Source: Sperchopsis tessellata (lineage: Eukaryota; Arthropoda; Insecta; Coleoptera; Hydrophilidae). Taken from it: a stretch of DNA of 63,664 nucleotides. This document shows positions 12,241 to 23,570 of this stretch, piece after piece. The stretch spans positions 1-63,664 of the forward strand of contig JAWQRN010000003.1 of assembly GCA_033557685.1 (NCBI GenBank). The letters run 5' to 3'. Below the pieces are notes generated by a model. That model worked only from the letters and a program-made list of their open reading frames with translations, made no database searches and was not told the DNA's origin. Position numbers and translations under genes: made by a program. The number at the start of each line of letters is the position of its first letter. Position 1 is the first letter of the stretch.

Positions 12241-12944
12241 GAGGCCCTTATTCAGCAATGGCTGAAGGAGTTGATTATAATTATTATGATGATAATATAG
12301 CTAAACAGAAAACGATAATATCATATATCTATAATCATTATTAGTGACTTAAAAACCTGAAAAAAAAATTTTTAATCAATATGTAACATTTTAGTTATAT
12401 TTTATAGCACCATTCTTCACTGTCGAGCAAGTGCCTCCGCCGAAACCTAAACTTTCAAGTATCATCTGTGTTTCCAATATTTGTACTTCATATCTTAAAA
12501 TTTGATATTTCATTCACAATAGACGAAAATATTACTTCAATCTTGCAAAAATTAGAATTTACCTCATTAAAAAAAAATGTTGTCATTGGACCTTTCGTGT
12601 AGTGCAAACACATAATTATAGCTATTAAACGGTATATATAATTTCTTTTTGATATAACTCGTCACTAAAATTTCTGCAGTGCATACTCTTACTCAGTTTT
12701 ATTCTTCTCTACTCGATTATGTAATTTTCTTGTTCTTTGTACTTAATAATTTTGATACTGTGTATCTTTCATACATTGAATCATTTCTAGCGTCTTAAAA
12801 AAATTGATTCTTTCACACTTATCAGTAGTCTAGATGGGTTTTCGAAGTGTTTATATCTCGTGTCTAGAGTTGCATAACAAGATTATATTCAGAATTGATG
12901 TGTAAAATGTCAACGCCAGGTGGTTAAGCACTCATATATGCCCT
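12241..12944. other. Non-coding AT-rich stretch
   Basis: No gene or repeat recognised between the LINE remnant and the tandem duplication. Confidence 0.35.
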
Positions 12945-13471
12945 CTGATCGTCTCAACTGTTTTTTTTTATAACGTAGATTTATTGTACATTTCTATCTA
13001 ATATTGAAGTGCGTTGGTTGGCCATGCATACCTTTATGGTTTTGTTGTGACCTATAATATTAATTTTGAGTGTGTATGGGTGTTAAATTAAAGTTAATCC
13101 GTCAATCGGTAAATAGAATAGATCAATAGACTGTTCTTCTGGAGTAGTCTACATAATGCACTGTATATGTACAAAATAATTACCAAAATTGATTATTTTA
13201 TTTTTATATGTATCTCATCGCCTCAACTGTTTTTTATAACGTAGATTTATTGTACATTTCTATCTGATAATGAAGTGCGTTGGTAAGCCATGCATACCTT
13301 TATGTTTTTGTTGTGACCTATAATATTAATTTCGAGGGTGTAAGGTTGTTAAATTATAGTTAACCCATCAATCGGTAAATATAATAGATCAATAGACTGT
13401 TTTTCTGGAAAAGTCTACATAATCCACTATATATCTACAAAATAAATAACAACATTAATTATTTTACTTAT

Positions 13472-13478
<7 letters not shown>
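12945..13478. repeat. Tandem duplication of a ~265-bp unit
   Basis: Unit 1 (about 12945-13210) and unit 2 (about 13211-13478) align end to end with about 90% identity. Both contain TAACGTAGATTTATTGTACA, then GTTGTGACCTATAATATTAA, then CAATCGGTAAAT and GATCAATAGACTGTT. Differences are point changes and small indels. A (TA)n tract follows directly. It could be a two-copy satellite seed or the tandem end of a transposon. Confidence 0.85.

Positions 13479-13480
<2 letters not shown>

Positions 13481-13528
<48 letters not shown>
13481..13528. repeat. (TA)n microsatellite
   Basis: Uninterrupted AT dinucleotides directly after the 265-bp tandem duplication. Confidence 0.95.
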
Positions 13529-13531
<3 letters not shown>

Positions 13532-13549
13532 TCCGTTCATATTTGAGTA

Positions 13550-15060
13550 CGTCACGGTGGGTCAGTGTCGATCTCGGAATGTAGTTCTTGAGGGTTCAAT
13601 ACTTGGACCTTTGTTATTTGTATACGGAGGACAAACAAAAAGATCTGGTGTATGCTCAGAAACAGGAGTAAACCAATCAATGAATTGATCCAGGGAAGAT
13701 CAATATCAAGTACAATATGGTTAAAACATTTAAAAAAACTATAAAAACACCCACGGCGAGCAACCATTATGGCCCAAGAGATATAGAATACAAAAATAAT
13801 GAGAACATAGATGAGGACGTAGTATCGAAGGAAATTAGGATGCTAAAGTGCCGAGAGCGCCGGGTCCCGACAACATCACCAATGACATAATTTAGTATGG
13901 AGTACAGAAAATTCTGGAAGAGATAACATCTGTCTTTCAAAAAGTGTTAAATACCGGAATTATCCCCGAACAATGGAAAACCTTTATTTCCATCCCCATG
14001 TTCAACAAAAGAGATAAGAACGACCCCAACAACTACTGAGGCATATGCTTACTAAACACAACTATTCACAAACATCCTCGCAGATGACACATCAGACCAA
14101 ATTGGAATAGCCGAAGAACAACAAGGCTTCAGGGAGAACAGAGCCACAATAGACGGAATATTTATTCTGCGACAATTCCGAAAAATCAATAGAATAAGCC
14201 AGCTTTTGTATGCTTCATAGATCTCACACAAGCTTTCGATAGAATATAATTAGCAGGCGTCGTGAAAATTTTAAAAACCGGAGGATTCAAATATAAGGTA
14301 ACAAAGATCATCAAAGCATTGAACACATATAACAAAACAAGTTTTGTAATAAAGTGAAAACTCACAGGGCTATACCTATCTCAGGCGGTATCAGACGAGG
14401 ATGACCAATAGCGGATGTAACACCGGTTGAGCATAACAACAACACAATTAAATATGCAGATGTCCATAAAGAAAACTAAATCGATGGTGATAGCAAGGGA
14501 CCCGATCAGATGCAAACTAAATATCTATGACAAACCAAGTCATGCGCATTAATTATCTAGGGGTCGAAATATCTAGCAACATGGATATATACAACGAGGC
14601 CCAAAACTAAATAGATAAGGCATCAACAATAGCTAGATGCCTGCGAAATATAATCTGGGGGAACAAATTCTTGCAAAACCACAGCAAAGTACGCATCTAC
14701 AAAGCCTGTGTAAGACCCACCCTGACATATGAAAGGGTGCCTGCGAGCAACAGAAATGAAGACCATTAGATCCATATTGGAACTTAGGCTTAGAGACAGG
14801 ATAAGAAGCGAGGATATCCGCAAAAATGCAAAGTAACCGATATAGTACTATGGATAAGATCAAGGCGATGCGAGTGAAACCAACATGTGGATGAAGGATT
14901 ACAGGCAGGCAAAAATAGCGAAAACATCAAAACCAAACACAAAACGACCTGCCGGACGCCCTCCTAAAAGATGGATAGATATTTGGATAGACGGATCATA
15001 AAAGACGCAATAACAAATAGGTGGAAAAGAACAGGATTTAATCTAAAATTAAAAAGAAGA
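13550..15060 (+). pseudogene. Non-LTR retrotransposon ORF2 remnant (RT to C-terminus)
   Basis: Blocks in order: PDNITNDII, IIPEQWKTFISIPMFNKRDK ('iP..W+.s...P+fKKGdk'), NNY, EEQQGFRENRATIDGIFILR ('QaGFR..rsT.D.IF.lr'), FVCFIDLTQAFDRI ('vaFiDl.kAFD'), a degenerate region where FADD is expected, then the post-RT region (ARDPIRCKLNIYDK, and later the tail RPAGRPPKRWID in a shifted frame). The 'GRP..RW.d' ending is common in insect endonuclease-reverse transcriptases. Numerous stops and frameshifts make it inactive. A short related 5' piece lies at 22990-23239. Confidence 0.7.
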
Positions 15061-15129
15061 AGTAAATGATCTCCCAAACTGTACGAATACTTAAATAATA
15101 ATATATGCACAAGATACCATACTCATATT

Positions 15130-15900
15130 CTCTGAGAATTCCATTGAACAATTATTTACTAAGGTCCGCCTTGTTATTGGTTCTTTGTATAGTTGGTTTA
15201 ATTATAATAGGCTAAATTCTAGGCTTGCAAAGACATTAGTCATAATTTTATGGTATTTAATAATTATCACCACGAAATTCACGTAGATTTGAGGATGGAT
15301 ATTCGCGGCCAGATTATAGGTCAGGTGTTCAGCAGCAGCTTTTTGGGTATTTTTCTGGATGTAAATCTTGATTTAAGTGAGCATGTAGCCACTTTAAATA
15401 GAAGATGAAAGTCAACCATACATGCCATGAGAATTAAAGGATATTGTTAGCGCTAAAATATTGAGAATGGTGTATTTTGCATACATATAATCCTTATTTA
15501 TTCATGGTATTCAGTTTTGGGGCAGTAGAACCAACTCTGACATATTGTTTAAAACCCAGAAAAAGGTTATCCGTTTGATGTACCATATGATTTGTAACGA
15601 AACCTGTATGTATGCTTTCCGGGATAATACAATTTTAAAGGTTCCATCCCTGTATGTATCTTCAATGTTAATATATGTACATAAAAATCAGCATAACTTT
15701 GAACGAAATATTCATATACTTGAGCATAATTCAAGAAATAGACGATATCTGAGACTATATACTCCGTTCTACACAAAATACATAAATAGTCCATTCTACA
15801 GAAGAGTTTAATTATTTAATAATTTACCAAGAAATCGGAATTCGGAACTTGGTACAGATTATTTGTTTTAGAGAGCAATCAAAGTTTTATTATTATCAGA
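15130..15900 (+). pseudogene. CR1-superfamily LINE 3' fragment (ORF2 C-terminus)
   Basis: A frame open at about 15545-15811 gives KTQKKVIRLMY, PSLYVSSMLIYVHKN, NIHILEHNSRNRRYLR and YINSPFYRRV. This is the C-terminal post-RT domain of CR1/Crack-type LINEs ('kkiiR.i', 'lp.lyi...l.yv.kN', 'H.yntR', 'n...ynklp'). The minus-strand LINE at 49860-52826 carries the same domain (NIHEYDTRGRHHLR, FHNSSFYRAV), so the two are relatives. Upstream RT pieces (VYFAYI, IHGIQFWGS) are broken by stops. Confidence 0.7.
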
Positions 15901-15981
15901 TGTTTTCTGGGACGAGCTTAAATATATTTTATTGATTGAGGTCTGTGGTTGGCGCCTCACTGATGTGGTGACTGTCTCGTT

Positions 15982-16000
15982 ATTGCATTGCATTGTATTG
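15982..16000 (+). repeat. Short ATTGC-type repeat, possible LINE 3' terminus
   Basis: ATTGCATTGCATTGTATTG, three to four copies of a 5-nt unit, about 130 bp after the CR1-like C-terminal frame. CR1-superfamily LINEs typically end in short microsatellite repeats instead of poly(A), so this is a plausible element end. Confidence 0.4.
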
Positions 16001-17882
16001 CCAATGTTTGTTGTTTGTATGTTAGTATTTTGCATCATTCAAGTTTGAAAGCTGTCGAATGACTGATTGTGCATTCTGAAGGTATGAGTGGTGTATGGAT
16101 TTTACAATTGTGTATGGACGTGAGCCATTAGGAGATGCAATATTCATGTTGTATCCTTTGATTCTTCAAATATTAGTCTCGAATTTTTATGTTAATAGAA
16201 ATAATGTTGACAAACAATAGTTTGTTTCTTGAATTTTATGAAATTTTTGAGTATGTATATTTTCTGTTGCCTTTGTTAACATTGCTTATAACCAATAAAT
16301 ATTTACTAACATGCTTACTATTGTATATATGTAAAATTTATGATGAAATTTATAATGAGGTGGTTATTATTTTAGTGTTTGTCAAAGTTTAAATAAAATT
16401 AGGCTACATACAAATATAAAATGTAGACCGCAAACGATCGGGAATAAGTTAACTTATTTTATTGATATAGAGAAAAGTTCATTCAATAAAGGATAGTACA
16501 TATAATTTTCGAACTACTTATAGTAGTGTTGTTTATAAAAATTAATGCAAAGTTCAATTTCGATGTATTTTCTCATAAAAATATCCTTAATTTATAGTTA
16601 TATTTTTACACAAGCAGATACAAATAATTTATAGTAAGTCTAAAAATTCTTCAGCATTGGTATCCGAAGAAAGTGTTTACACATGTAGGAGTAATAATGT
16701 ATGCTAAGAAGCAAAAGACAGTCCACATCTATTAACAAAAAAAGCTAACGCAAATGTGTACAGAAGCGTTAAAATAAACGTTGGCGATAAAAAGCAGGAT
16801 GCCTGCACAATTTAAAAATAATATTTGCCAAACCCAAAGCAGCGCCATCGCACTGTGGGCGTCGTGTGGAAAAAAGACAACAAATTATCAAATTCTTATT
16901 TATTAGTAATGCAAAGATCATTCACATTGCCAAAGTGCAGCTCGACCCCGCTACAAGGGCCAACGATCTCCAAAACTAGCAATTGACATGGCTTCCTTCT
17001 TCTTACACAAGTTACCTCCATCCTTGTTGCTTGCTAAAATTGCATATGCACGCAACAATGCTGCAAGATGCAACACAAGTATGAAATTTCGCTTGGCATA
17101 TTTTTTCTACTTCTATCTTTATCTAACCATCAGTGGCGTACTCTCTGGTTCGGATATTGGTGTATTTTTTGTGGTTCTAAATTAACTTTAAAGTATACTG
17201 TTCTAAAATAGTTTTCATTATTTAAATTTATATGAATATTTTTCATCGGAGAGTATTTCTTACACATTTTTAATGAATAAGGTGGAATGTTCATACTTAG
17301 GTATAAACAAACAAATACATTAATTTTAATATTGGGTGATTATAAATTGATGAATGATAAATATTGGCTTTCCTTCAAAAAGTACAATATACTTATACGG
17401 ACTATTTGTTTTCTCCTACATTCCCATGTTCAGAATTTCATTAGTCAGAACTTAATAGATTATTCAAATCAGGACGTTATTACTTTATATTGAAGTATTG
17501 TATTAAACTAATTATTTAGTCAATCAGTTTGAAATGAAGTAAGTAATAACATATAACCAAAATAATATTATTTTAGAATGGAAATATACAAAATATACAA
17601 TGTTTAAATGGAACTGGTGAAAAATACTTCATATCTTCATGTTCAAACTCTATCTGACAGTCTAAAATGTATTTATGTAAAATAATGATTATTAAATTAA
17701 TTTCGTAAATAACAAACTGGAATTTTAGTTAAAACACTCACAAATGTAATTAATTTAATTATTGTGTATGATTTTTCTGTCAAAACATATATGGAAGTAA
17801 AGTAATTACATAACACATGCTATATAATGATGAAATAAATGAATAATTGGATAAAATAACTGAAAAAATAAAGTGAAAACGT
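16001..17882. other. Mostly non-coding; one weak signal-peptide-like frame
   Basis: No gene is supported. About 16800-17130 is locally richer in G+C. From an ATG near 17080 a frame begins MKFRLAYFFYFYLYLTISGV and continues LSGSDI, like a signal peptide, with a possible donor (ATTG/GTGTAT) near 17160. It could be the missing first exon of gene A, but there is no homology to support that. Confidence 0.2.
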
Positions 17883-18010
17883 AACTACCTCGGTAGGGTT
17901 GTGGTTAATACTCAAGCTTCTGAGTGAGTTGATCCGAGTTTTGCTTGCAATCTATGATTATCAAATAGTACATTTATTTGACATTTACTGAGAGAACGTA
18001 AAAATTTGAG
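17883..18010 (+). repeat. tRNA-derived SINE-like sequence
   Basis: CTACCTCGGTAGGGTTGTGG followed by TTAATACTCAAGC resembles a tRNA 5' half with an A box. GAGTTGATCCGAGTTTTGC, at tRNA-like spacing, resembles a decayed T-arm and B box (consensus GGTTCGANTCC). The rest is AT-rich. No intact cloverleaf was seen, so it is more likely a SINE or tRNA relic than a tRNA gene. Confidence 0.45.
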
Positions 18011-20977
18011 TCCAGTGTATTGTAAGTAAATGGAGTCAATGTGCACATTAAGGAACTTATTACCAGCTAGATCACCGGACTCAACCAAAATTCTAGTTGT
18101 GGTAGCCTAAATTAAGATGCTAGTGATTAATCATTGCAGTGGAAATAGGCTGATTTGGAACAGAAATTTAAGAAACCGTTATGACATAAATGTTTTATTA
18201 AAACAATATAAAATTTTGATTAACCTTCAAATGGTGAACAAATGCTGTTGTAAGAGTATTCCTACAATATTTATTTATATAAATGTGTGGTCCTTTAACT
18301 TGAAAATTATATCTTGTATTCAGAACATATCTAAAGGTTTTCTGGGAGATAACCTTGTGTTGGATTTCTTCATGCAAACTAACACACTATTATCTCCCGA
18401 AAAACCGGAAGATGTAATTATACTGTTCTTTCCATAAAATGTCCCCATATTACACTGCATTGCTTGCAATCTCTTATCCCACTAATAATCCGATCATTTA
18501 ATACATCCACAATACTTTTTTGAAACAGGGAAAACTAATACTTCCGTTTAAAAAAAAAAGTGTGCCTCCACCAATTGTGTTTAATAGAAAATTGTTATAG
18601 TTTTAGTAATTAAACCAAGGCATCCAAGTAATATCTTTGCAAAACCATGACCCAAATTTGTGAATAAATTATATGAGCTTATACTTTTTCAATCATCTTT
18701 GTTTATTATAGTCAAATACTTAAATGCCATATAAACCACTGAGATATAAGTCTGATATTTGAGTTTTTAAGTTCCTTGTATAGGCCACGAGTTAGCAGGG
18801 TTGTTAAAGTAGTGTCCTTCGCTTGTGGTGGTAAAGCAGGCTTATGCGTAGTCATTACATGACCTTGCCACCATCACTTACTTGTGGTCCGCCCATAAGG
18901 GCTTAATCCAGGCTAGCGGTAGCCTACCCCAACACAAAGGACCTATCCTGTGCCAATATGCATGGAATGGATTTTTTTTATGGTAAGAACATAAAGAAGG
19001 TGCCTTACATATAACATTATATGTTGTATAATTCATGTTCTCATTTATAATACTCGATTGCATTTTAGGATATTATACAAGCCCTAAAACAGCATAAGAG
19101 ATTATAATTCACTAAAAGAAGATCCGACCTTACCATAAACTCATATATGTACTAATAGCTTATTGTGTTGTATGTTTTGTTTTCAAAAACTGTCTATATT
19201 TAACGCCAAACTTACTACGATTATGATAAATGCAATAGCTACTAAATTAGTTTTCGTGATATGCTGCTAAAATATATTTATCTATTACTATCTAAATGCG
19301 TGCATAGCTATGGATATATAAATTTTTAAAGAATTCTACTCAAAATTGAATTTCACAAACTTAATTTTCTTTTTCTCGAATTATTGAATTTCGATTTCGA
19401 TTAATTGTGCATTTTTACCTGTTATACTATCTTAAGTAACATGGTATCTGTTATTTTGACTGGAAGTGATACACTTGCATCACAGTTCAATAATGTGGAT
19501 ATTGCCCTTTAACCTACTTTTAAGTCTAATTTATAGAAATTGAAAATAAAATAAGCCCCAAATTTGATCCTTGAGACAAACAACAAAGCGTGAAAATGAG
19601 AAGCGTAAATCCAGGCCTCTAGGGCATTTAGTGCATTCTAACTGGTCACACTACCTAGATTGGTCCCTATAAGTTCCTTCCTGGTAAATCTAAGAATATG
19701 GTCATACCTTATATTCCTTATATTCTTCATTCGTTGTTTGGTCTACTCGAAAATGCCGAGTAAGAGTAAGAGCCGGTAGTAACACAAAAAAATGTTACGT
19801 TGACTCCTCCAAAAAATCACATCCCTTATATTTTGGGCCTTTAATCAACCTCCATCCTATGTATCTCTTCTTTTAGTGAGGGGCCTATTAAATCCATTTT
19901 ACTAAGACTCATTCTCACACCTCCCTCAATGCACAATTTATCCATGATATTTACTACGCTCTACATTTTACCTAAGACACTATCTTGGGCCTATAGTGAG
20001 TATAGTTATTTATATAATTATCTTCATAATCCTGCACATACCACCCGTCAATCCTAAGTCTAACCGGCCTACATACATCTCAAAAATGACAACAGAATTT
20101 CACCTTAGTGGTTATAATGTCCTTAGTTTACTTACTATTACAATAATTACCTTGATACACTATTATATAAAATAAAAATGGATAAAAAAGATTTATTTAC
20201 ATGACTGTAAAATCAAGATGGAATATTTACAGCTAAGGTTTACAAGCCATAAATGTATATATTTATATAGCCAAGTTGATATTAAGACAATTATGTTTAT
20301 ACCTCAAAGTACTGTATCAATGTCAACCTAAATATTGACTAAATCTAATTTGAAATAAAAAAAAACTATCGAAGTTCACCAGAAGTGACAAGCTTTAATA
20401 ATAGAATGTTGGGTATAAGACTTCTACAATTTGAATTACTAAAGTATAGAAGTATTGAAGTATAGAATGATTTGCTTCTAAGCAGATGGATGCAAGAAAA
20501 AAGTGGTGCGCTCGATTTAAAATAATAAATTTTTGTTAATATGCAATTGTATTATTGGTATTTGTTTTTTTAAATAGTTCTAAAATTCTGGCCATAACTA
20601 GAAATAATTATCATATTGATTAACTAGGCATGTGAAATTTTCTCATATCCATTTCTTCGCATTGTTTACTTGCGATCATGATTTTTTTGTTGTTTTCATC
20701 GTTCATTTTCCATTTGTTCTGCGATGTTTATGGTTTTACATTTTATTTTTATGGTTTAACCCCTTTTGAGTTTTTTGTTCTAGTCGATGAGTTTCATTTA
20801 TTTGTTAACTGTATTCTCGTTTCGGTACTTTCGTACCTTCAAATGTGATTCAACTTTTCGATTTATTCTGAAAATTTTTGTTCTCTGTTATTTACCAACT
20901 GGCATGTTTTATTATGTTCAAGTGATTCTCCTTCATTGTATAAGTGAAATGTTAGAAAAAGAACTAAATGATCACAA

Positions 20978-20981
<4 letters not shown>
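18011..20981. other. Non-coding; small repeat relics
   Basis: At 18375-18425 a piece containing ACACACTATTATCTCCCGA and AAACCGGAAGATG matches the distal part of the dispersed repeat seen at 23450. Around 19850-19960 the minus strand has a LINE-like scrap (MDKLCIEGGVRMSLSKMDL) too weak to call. Nothing else was recognised. Confidence 0.35.

Positions 20982-21022
<41 letters not shown>
20982..21022. repeat. (TA)n microsatellite
   Basis: Pure AT dinucleotide run. Confidence 0.95.
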
Positions 21023-21025
<3 letters not shown>

Positions 21026-21124
21026 AATAAACGAAGATTCCTTCTATTTGATTTGAATATTACATACTTTGGATTTAATAGATATAATATAAATGAATAA
21101 TTATTTTAGTTTCTTGTTGAATGG

Positions 21125-21480
21125 TAGTAGAGATCTAAGTTGTAAAATTGAAACGCCAACTACAACTAACAACACATGGCGTGATTCTACCAGGCCATCA
21201 TGATATAAACATTTTATAAATGTCGAAAAATGAAAACAAAAACATTATTTGATCTGAAGCATGCGAAACCGTGCTCTCTTTGACACTGGATGATCTTTTC
21301 TTCATTTAACACACACTCATCAGCAGAGCTAGATGAAGAGCTCCCTGTCTTACATCCTCAGATGGATACTAGTGTACAGTACACTCTAGTAAAACCAAGT
21401 TGTAAAATTGAAACGCTATCTATATTTGTAAAGTCAACTAGCAAGAAATAGAGTGATTCTGCTAGCCGGCCTCCAACTTC
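21125..21480. repeat. Pair of diverged direct repeats
   Basis: AAGTTGTAAAATTGAAACGC at about 21137 recurs at about 21400. Both are followed a few dozen bases later by GTGATTCTRCYAG. They enclose about 200 bp without coding sequence. They may be the ends of a small transposon or an old duplication. Confidence 0.45.
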
Positions 21481-21829
21481 CACAACAGAGGAAGGCATGG
21501 TTTCACATATTTAAGATTAAAGAATTTCTTTGTCAAAATTCAATCTTGTCTCAAATTTCGTATTGCTGCTTATTGTTTCCGATTGGCTAAGTAAGAACCA
21601 ATTCAGCTAAGAGCAGAACTTATATAGCAGCAGTATTTCGTTAGTAGAAAGTAATTTGCTAAATAATTAAAAGCTTCACTTGGTTTTATATTTCATAAGT
21701 CTTTTTAATTTACAAAATAGTTTATACCCATATAAACAACTATGATATTCATGAACTAAATTGCATACCATTTATTACTCATATTTTAGTCATCATAAAA
21801 CGCATTATCTAAATTGGTCCAAATTAATA
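21481..21829. other. Non-coding stretch
   Basis: No feature recognised. Confidence 0.35.
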
Positions 21830-22300
21830 TGTAGCGAGTACGGCCCTGACCTAGTCATGCTGAATGACCGCTACTGACGCCCGCTATAAATAAATTCGGC
21901 GGTTTCGTCTAGTCACTATTATTACATAGATATCAGTATAATGTCGAAAACAAGTCTGCTTGCTGAGTAAACCAACCGTCGTGTAGTCCGTTATCGAAGG
22001 AAGAAGCAAAGGAAGGAGCCAGCAAGCTTACAGTGGGTATAAAGTAATCTTGCTAACCACAGCGATGCACTCTATCAACTACTGCCAGAGAGGACCAACA
22101 CCTACCCACCTAATTCGGCATTCATACATTGAACCTCAAAGTTATCTGTCTGTCACGGTCTGGCTTGGCGGCCGCGAATCTACCCAAGCGAGATAGGCGA
22201 ATGCCGCCAAATAGCAAAACTAGTTACATTGCATTTGACTTTCCCAAAGTCAAACATCTGTGCAACTACGCAAAAAAATGTTCAGTGCAGTGGCGTAGAC
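21830..22300 (+). repeat. Possible solo LTR / GC-rich repeat
   Basis: This block is clearly more GC-rich than its surroundings. It begins TGTAGCGAGTACGGCC and holds a TATA-like CTATAAATAAATTCGG near 21880. It continues with non-AT-biased but non-coding sequence to about 22230 (TGGCTTGGCGGCCGCGAATC). That composition and a TATA-like box suit an LTR-retrotransposon LTR. The 3' border and target-site duplication were not found and no gag/pol lies nearby, so the call is tentative. Confidence 0.3.
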
Positions 22301-22985
22301 AATAAATCTATTTAATACTTATGCAATGCGGCAAAATATCAGAATATACGATTTGTCTCAACTATTATGAGTTCCAATATCAAAAACCTATTAGTAATGT
22401 AGTCATAATCCTATATAGTAAAACAAGTATCACGACTTTGGCGTTTTCCACGTTTTGTTGTTATTGGTAGTTGTAGAACTTCAAAAATGTACTGTAATAT
22501 TATATTTGAGAACCCTCCTACCAATGTAAATGACAAATAATTCTTTCCTAGTTTTTCATTTCATTGATATCAAGCAAAAATTATCCACCTTCATTTCACC
22601 TATGAGTTACCTTCTGCTCTAAAATAGATCTACGTCTAACTTTAAGCTACAATAAAATAGTACTAGTGTATAAACACTTTTTCAACTTTCTTAAACGTGT
22701 TTTTTACAGTGGTATCCATGGCTGTTGTGTTTCTAACAAATACGAAATGCCGATATCTCATGATCTACTGCTACCCGATATATACAAAGTAATTAATAAT
22801 TATATATTCTTCAAGTTTTAAAATAGATTTCACTCTAGCGTTACACTACAATATAGAATCATTAGTAAGTAAACGCTAATTTCTTGCTTGTAACCTGTAA
22901 CTTGATGGAAAAAAGAAGGTTATCAGAGGCCGATATATGAAAATAAAAAGGGATTAATAAAATAATTAAGCAAAAAATAATACAG
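22301..22985. other. Non-coding stretch
   Basis: No supported feature; see the rejected exon-like stretch at 22710-22786. Confidence 0.35.
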
Positions 22986-22989
22986 TCAA

Positions 22990-23236
22990 ATAGAGACCCT
23001 CCAATAAAAATATGACAACTTTAACGTGCACCGAAAAGACCACGAACAAAAGCAAAATAATAGCGAGTAAACTATTAGACAAGAAAAGAAAAATAATAAT
23101 AGATAACAAAAAACGTAAATATACCTGGAAAGACCACATAGAACAACTATTTCATGATAACCCATCAGAGATATCACAAATTGACTGTGAAACGGACCCA
23201 AACATCTTGGTAGAGGAGGTCGAGGCTGCAAAGGGC
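22990..23236 (+). pseudogene. LINE ORF2 fragment (endonuclease-RT linker)
   Basis: An open plus frame reads LLDKKRKIIIDNKKRKYTWK, DHIEQLFHDN, ILVEEVEAAKG. It matches the linker before the reverse transcriptase of insect RTE/R-type LINEs ('..g.ll.d...r..rW.ehieeLf.d... iL..EVe.Ai'). It stops at the border of the 73-bp-arm inverted repeat at 23237, so the LINE was either cut by that insertion or joined to it. Confidence 0.5.
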
Positions 23237-23396
23237 TAGCTGTAGGTGCCGACCAGCTCTAAAACGTGCTAATAATAGAATAACATGTGGCTCTCACCAG
23301 TGCTAGTCAAGGTCCTTATTCCATGACTAGCACTGGTGAGAGCCACATGTTATTATATTACTAGCACTTTTTAGAACCGTTCGGAACCTACAGCTA
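23237..23396. repeat. Fold-back repeat: 73-bp arms, 14-nt spacer
   Basis: Arms 23237-23309 and 23324-23396 are co-linear reverse complements without any indel. The inner 30 bp (ending CACCAGTGCTAGTCA) is perfect and there are roughly 9 mismatches in the outer part. Such a near-perfect fold-back would form a long hairpin RNA if transcribed. It sits directly upstream of one copy of the dispersed repeat at 23450. Confidence 0.92.
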
Positions 23397-23570
23397 ACAC
23401 TTTTCAGAGCTACACGGCAATGTTTAATTAGTACATTTAACAGCTACATGTCTTGATAATGGTACCTGCAACAGCGGACGTAACATCGGCAGAACCAAAA
23501 GCCAACACACGGCTATCTCCCGGAAAACCTGAAGATATTGACCTGTATATTATTAAACTACTAACTGCAA
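23397..23570 (+). repeat. Dispersed repeat copy (GGACGWAACRTCGGC family)
   Basis: Contains ATGTCTTGATAATGGTACC, CAGCGGACGTAACATCGGC, AAAAGCCAACACACGGCTAT and CTCCCGGAAAACCTGAAGAT. Related copies lie at 27300-27480 (inverted pair) and 46430-46510, with a 3' piece at 18375-18425. This is a moderately repeated non-coding family, probably transposon ends. Confidence 0.65.

Noticed and set aside
17883..17960. A functional tRNA gene
   Set aside because: The B box is mutated and the cloverleaf stems do not close; a SINE or tRNA relic is more likely.
18117..18437. 106-codon open frame on the plus strand
   Set aside because: Its end runs into a dispersed repeat and its content is AT-driven; no family match.
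21300..21340. CTGATGAG on the minus strand, considered as another hammerhead core
   Set aside because: No GAAA at a suitable distance and no stem II.
22710..22786. Exon-like stretch with acceptor TTTTACAG and donor AAA/GTAATT, coding KYEMPISHDLLLPDIYK
   Set aside because: No family match and no other exon fits it; splice-like borders are common in AT-rich DNA.
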